From Eremophila alpestris peregrina (lineage: Eukaryota > Chordata > Aves > Passeriformes > Alaudidae): DNA of 64,000 nt. Made by a program: the position numbers and the translations under genes. The stretch's first letter is position 1. Each line of letters begins with the position of its first letter. Positions 61,462 to 64,000 of the stretch are shown here, one piece after another. The stretch is taken from NCBI GenBank assembly GCA_009792885.1, contig WMCF01000056.1, forward strand, positions 2,679,268 through 2,743,267. The letters run 5' to 3'. The notes beneath the pieces were generated by a model that made no database searches, was not told the DNA's origin, and was given only the letters and a program-made list of their open reading frames with translations.

Positions 61462-62529
61462 GGGATTTAATAAAAACCCCAAAGAGCTGTTGGGTGTGTT
61501 GAGGAAATGCTGCTCCTGAGACAAACCAGTAAGCCCAGAATGCCTCTGGTTATAGAGGGAAAGATAGGAAAATGTTTCCTAGGAAAAATGCATGGAGGCA
61601 TGCAAGGGTTTCAGCTCAGGCTTGAGTGTGATCATGGTGCATTGCCACTCATGATGCTTTTCCCCTCAGTTTTGCAAATTCTGCCCAAAATCTCCTCCAG
61701 AAAGGGCGATGCTCTCATTACCAAGCCCTCGAGGTTCTCCTTCCCTTGCTGCTGCTTTCCTGCAGGTCTCTTAAAACTTTTAAATGAGCTGGATGAATAA
61801 AATATGGTCCATCTCTCTCATGCACACATTTTAAATTAATAATGGCAGTTCTGCTGTCAATTCACGCTGGAACAAACCAGTCCAGCACACGCAGTCCTCG
61901 TGTCCCCACCCCGTGGGTCCCAGTCCCACGTGTCCACATCCCATCTGTCCCTGTTTGCGTGTCCCTGTCCCGTGTGTCCCTGTCCCGTGTGTCCCCATCT
62001 CGCGCGTCTCTATCCTGGATGTCCCATTCTGCCTGTTCCCCTCCATCCCCATCCCTCTTGTCCCTGAACTGCACGTCCCCGTCCTTCCTGTCCCTGTCCC
62101 GCCCGTCCCCGTCCTGCCTGTCCCCTGTGTCCCCGTCCCGTGTGTCCCTGCCCCTGTGTCCCTGTCCAGTGTGTCCCCATGTCCCTCCTGTCCCTGTCCC
62201 GCCTGTCCCTGTCCCGCCTGTCCCTGTCCATTGTGTCCCCATGCCCCGCCTGTCCCTGTCCTTGTCCTGTGTGTCCCTGTCCTGCCTGTCCCTGTCCATT
62301 GTGTCCCCATGCCCCGCCTGTCCCTGTCCCGTGTGTCCCTGTCCTGCCTGTCCCTATGCTCCGCCTGTCCCTGTCCCTCCTGTCCCTGTCCCGTGTGTCC
62401 CTGTCCTGCCTGACCCTGTTCCCCCTGTCCCTGTCCCTGTCCTGCCTGTCCCTGTCCCGTGTGTCCCTGTCCTGTCTCTGTCCCTGTCCCGTGTGTCCCT
62501 GTTCCTCCTGTCCCTCCTGTCCCTGTCCC
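61462..62529 (+). repeat. Left arm of large inverted repeat (at least 1,068 bp)
   Basis: Every position x here pairs with 125462 minus x on the right arm, and I found no mismatch. About 400 bp of single-copy sequence (from GGGATTTAATAAAAACCCCA) is followed by a C-rich minisatellite of CCCTGT-type units from about 61910. The right arm is cut by the window edge, so the true left boundary may lie before 61462. Confidence 0.95.
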
Positions 62530-62626
62530 GTGTGTCCCTGTCCTGCCTGTCCCTGTCCCTGTCCCCTGTCCCCTGTCCCTGTCCCTGTCCCTCCTGTCCC
62601 TGTCCCTCCTGTCCCTGTCCCCTGTC

Positions 62627-62660
<34 letters not shown>

Positions 62661-62901
62661 CCTGTCCCTGTCCCTCCTGTCCCTGTCCCCTGTCCCCTGT
62701 CCTGTCCCTGTCCCGTGTGACCCTGTCCCGGTCCCGCAGTCCCCCGGGGGCCGGCAGGGGGCGCGCACGGGCCGCACATGCGGGGGTGCTGCGGGAGCGG
62801 GGGGACAGGGACAGGGACAGGGACAGGACAGGGATAGGGGACAGGGACAGGGGACAGGGACAGGGACAGGGGACAGGGACAGGGACAGGGACAGGGGACA
62901 G

Positions 62902-62932
<31 letters not shown>
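62530..62932. other. 403-bp spacer of the inverted repeat
   Basis: The left part (to about 62717) is CCCTGT-type repeat and the right part (from about 62805) is ACAGGG-type repeat, so it is still roughly palindromic but not identical. Between them is a unique, CpG-rich core of about 85 bp that contains the palindrome CCCCCGGGGG (62741-62750) and a CTCF-like motif. Confidence 0.9.
62751..62764 (+). promoter_or_regulatory. CTCF-like motif at the palindrome core
   Basis: CCGGCAGGGGGCGC fits the vertebrate CTCF core (CCNSYAGRKGGCRS type) at all key positions. It lies about 20 bp from the symmetry axis near 62731. Binding is not shown. Confidence 0.5.
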
Positions 62933-62934
<2 letters not shown>

Positions 62935-64000
62935 GACAGGGACAGGAGGGACAGGAGGAACAGGGACACACGGGACAGGGACAGAGACAGGACAGGGACA
63001 CACGGGACAGGGACAGGCAGGACAGGGACAGGGACAGGGGGAACAGGGTCAGGCAGGACAGGGACACACGGGACAGGGACAGGAGGGACAGGGACAGGCG
63101 GAGCATAGGGACAGGCAGGACAGGGACACACGGGACAGGGACAGGCGGGGCATGGGGACACAATGGACAGGGACAGGCAGGACAGGGACACACAGGACAA
63201 GGACAGGGACAGGCGGGGCATGGGGACACAATGGACAGGGACAGGCGGGACAGGGACAGGCGGGACAGGGACAGGAGGGACATGGGGACACACTGGACAG
63301 GGACACAGGGGCAGGGACACACGGGACGGGGACACAGGGGACAGGCAGGACGGGGACGGGCGGGACAGGGACAGGAAGGACGGGGACGTGCAGTTCAGGG
63401 ACAAGAGGGATGGGGATGGAGGGGAACAGGCAGAATGGGACATCCAGGATAGAGACGCGCGAGATGGGGACACACGGGACAGGGACACACGGGACAGGGA
63501 CACGCAAACAGGGACAGATGGGATGTGGACACGTGGGACTGGGACCCACGGGGTGGGGACACGAGGACTGCGTGTGCTGGACTGGTTTGTTCCAGCGTGA
63601 ATTGACAGCAGAACTGCCATTATTAATTTAAAATGTGTGCATGAGAGAGATGGACCATATTTTATTCATCCAGCTCATTTAAAAGTTTTAAGAGACCTGC
63701 AGGAAAGCAGCAGCAAGGGAAGGAGAACCTCGAGGGCTTGGTAATGAGAGCATCGCCCTTTCTGGAGGAGATTTTGGGCAGAATTTGCAAAACTGAGGGG
63801 AAAAGCATCATGAGTGGCAATGCACCATGATCACACTCAAGCCTGAGCTGAAACCCTTGCATGCCTCCATGCATTTTTCCTAGGAAACATTTTCCTATCT
63901 TTCCCTCTATAACCAGAGGCATTCTGGGCTTACTGGTTTGTCTCAGGAGCAGCATTTCCTCAACACACCCAACAGCTCTTTGGGGTTTTTATTAAATCCC
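62933..64000 (-). repeat. Right arm of large inverted repeat, truncated by window end
   Basis: Exact reverse complement of 61462-62529 as far as I can check. The ACAGGG-type, G-rich minisatellite runs to about 63550 and is followed by the inverted single-copy sequence to the last base. The open frames of 97 to 536 codons on both strands of the two arms are mirror images of each other and reflect the repeat, not genes. Confidence 0.95.

Noticed and set aside
61507..61800. A 97-codon open frame, repeated in mirror at 63662-63955
   Set aside because: Not recognised, no exon or promoter context, and its duplication is explained by the palindrome.
61910..63550. Interstitial telomere repeat
   Set aside because: The unit is ACAGGG/CCCTGT, not TTAGGG/CCCTAA; no run of true telomere units is visible.
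61831..63631. Overlapping open frames of 145 to 536 codons on both strands
   Set aside because: They are translations of CCCTGT/ACAGGG repeats, appear in several frames and as mirror copies, and resemble no protein family.

Overview
This is eukaryotic nuclear DNA, almost certainly from a bird. The evidence is a set of 5'-truncated CR1 LINE fragments (3' ends of the TGATTCTGTGATT type), compact GT-AG introns, CpG-island promoters, and the head-to-head gene pair RGS9-GNA13, which is also adjacent and divergent in mammals. The species cannot be named from the sequence. There are no prokaryotic-style operons, rRNA, tRNA, CRISPR or viral genes.

Layout. (1) 223-19590, minus strand: the first eleven coding exons (about 250 codons) of RGS9. 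RGS9 is the regulator of G-protein signalling that, with Gbeta5, speeds GTP hydrolysis on transducin/Gi/o. The exons cover the N-terminus, the DEP domain, the helical extension and the start of the Gbeta5-binding GGL domain. The catalytic RGS box lies beyond the left edge of the window. (2) 19237-21062: a complex promoter region. It holds the RGS9 CpG island with a CCAAT box, a 120-N assembly gap, about 0.92 kb of degenerate (GGAAT)n satellite-like repeat with higher-order structure, and a roughly 200-bp inverted duplication flanking the whole block. (3) 21063-27230: intergenic, with three CR1 fragments close to the GNA13 promoter. (4) 27230-27479: GNA13 CpG-island promoter. (5) 27480-52505, plus strand: complete GNA13 (G-alpha-13), four coding exons, 377 aa, followed by a long 3' UTR ending near 56.69 kb. 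(6) 56.7-61.46 kb: intergenic with small CR1 remnants and no recognised gene. (7) 61462-64000: a very large inverted repeat. Two arms of at least 1,068 bp show no mismatch I could find. They carry mirror-image CCCTGT/ACAGGG minisatellites around a 403-bp spacer whose unique core contains a strong CTCF-like motif. The right arm runs off the window.

Both genes act in heterotrimeric G-protein signalling. RGS9 switches off Gi/o/t-class alpha subunits, while GNA13 couples receptors to RhoGEFs. They share a divergent intergenic region of about 7.9 kb between start codons, but nothing here shows that they act together.

The most unusual parts are the terminal palindrome (real structure or assembly fold-back, undecidable from sequence alone) and the GGAAT array with its flanking inverted duplication, in which one copy has lost many CpGs. 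All exon boundaries were derived by hand from splice consensus, phase continuity and remembered homology to vertebrate RGS9 and GNA13. They join without any frame break.
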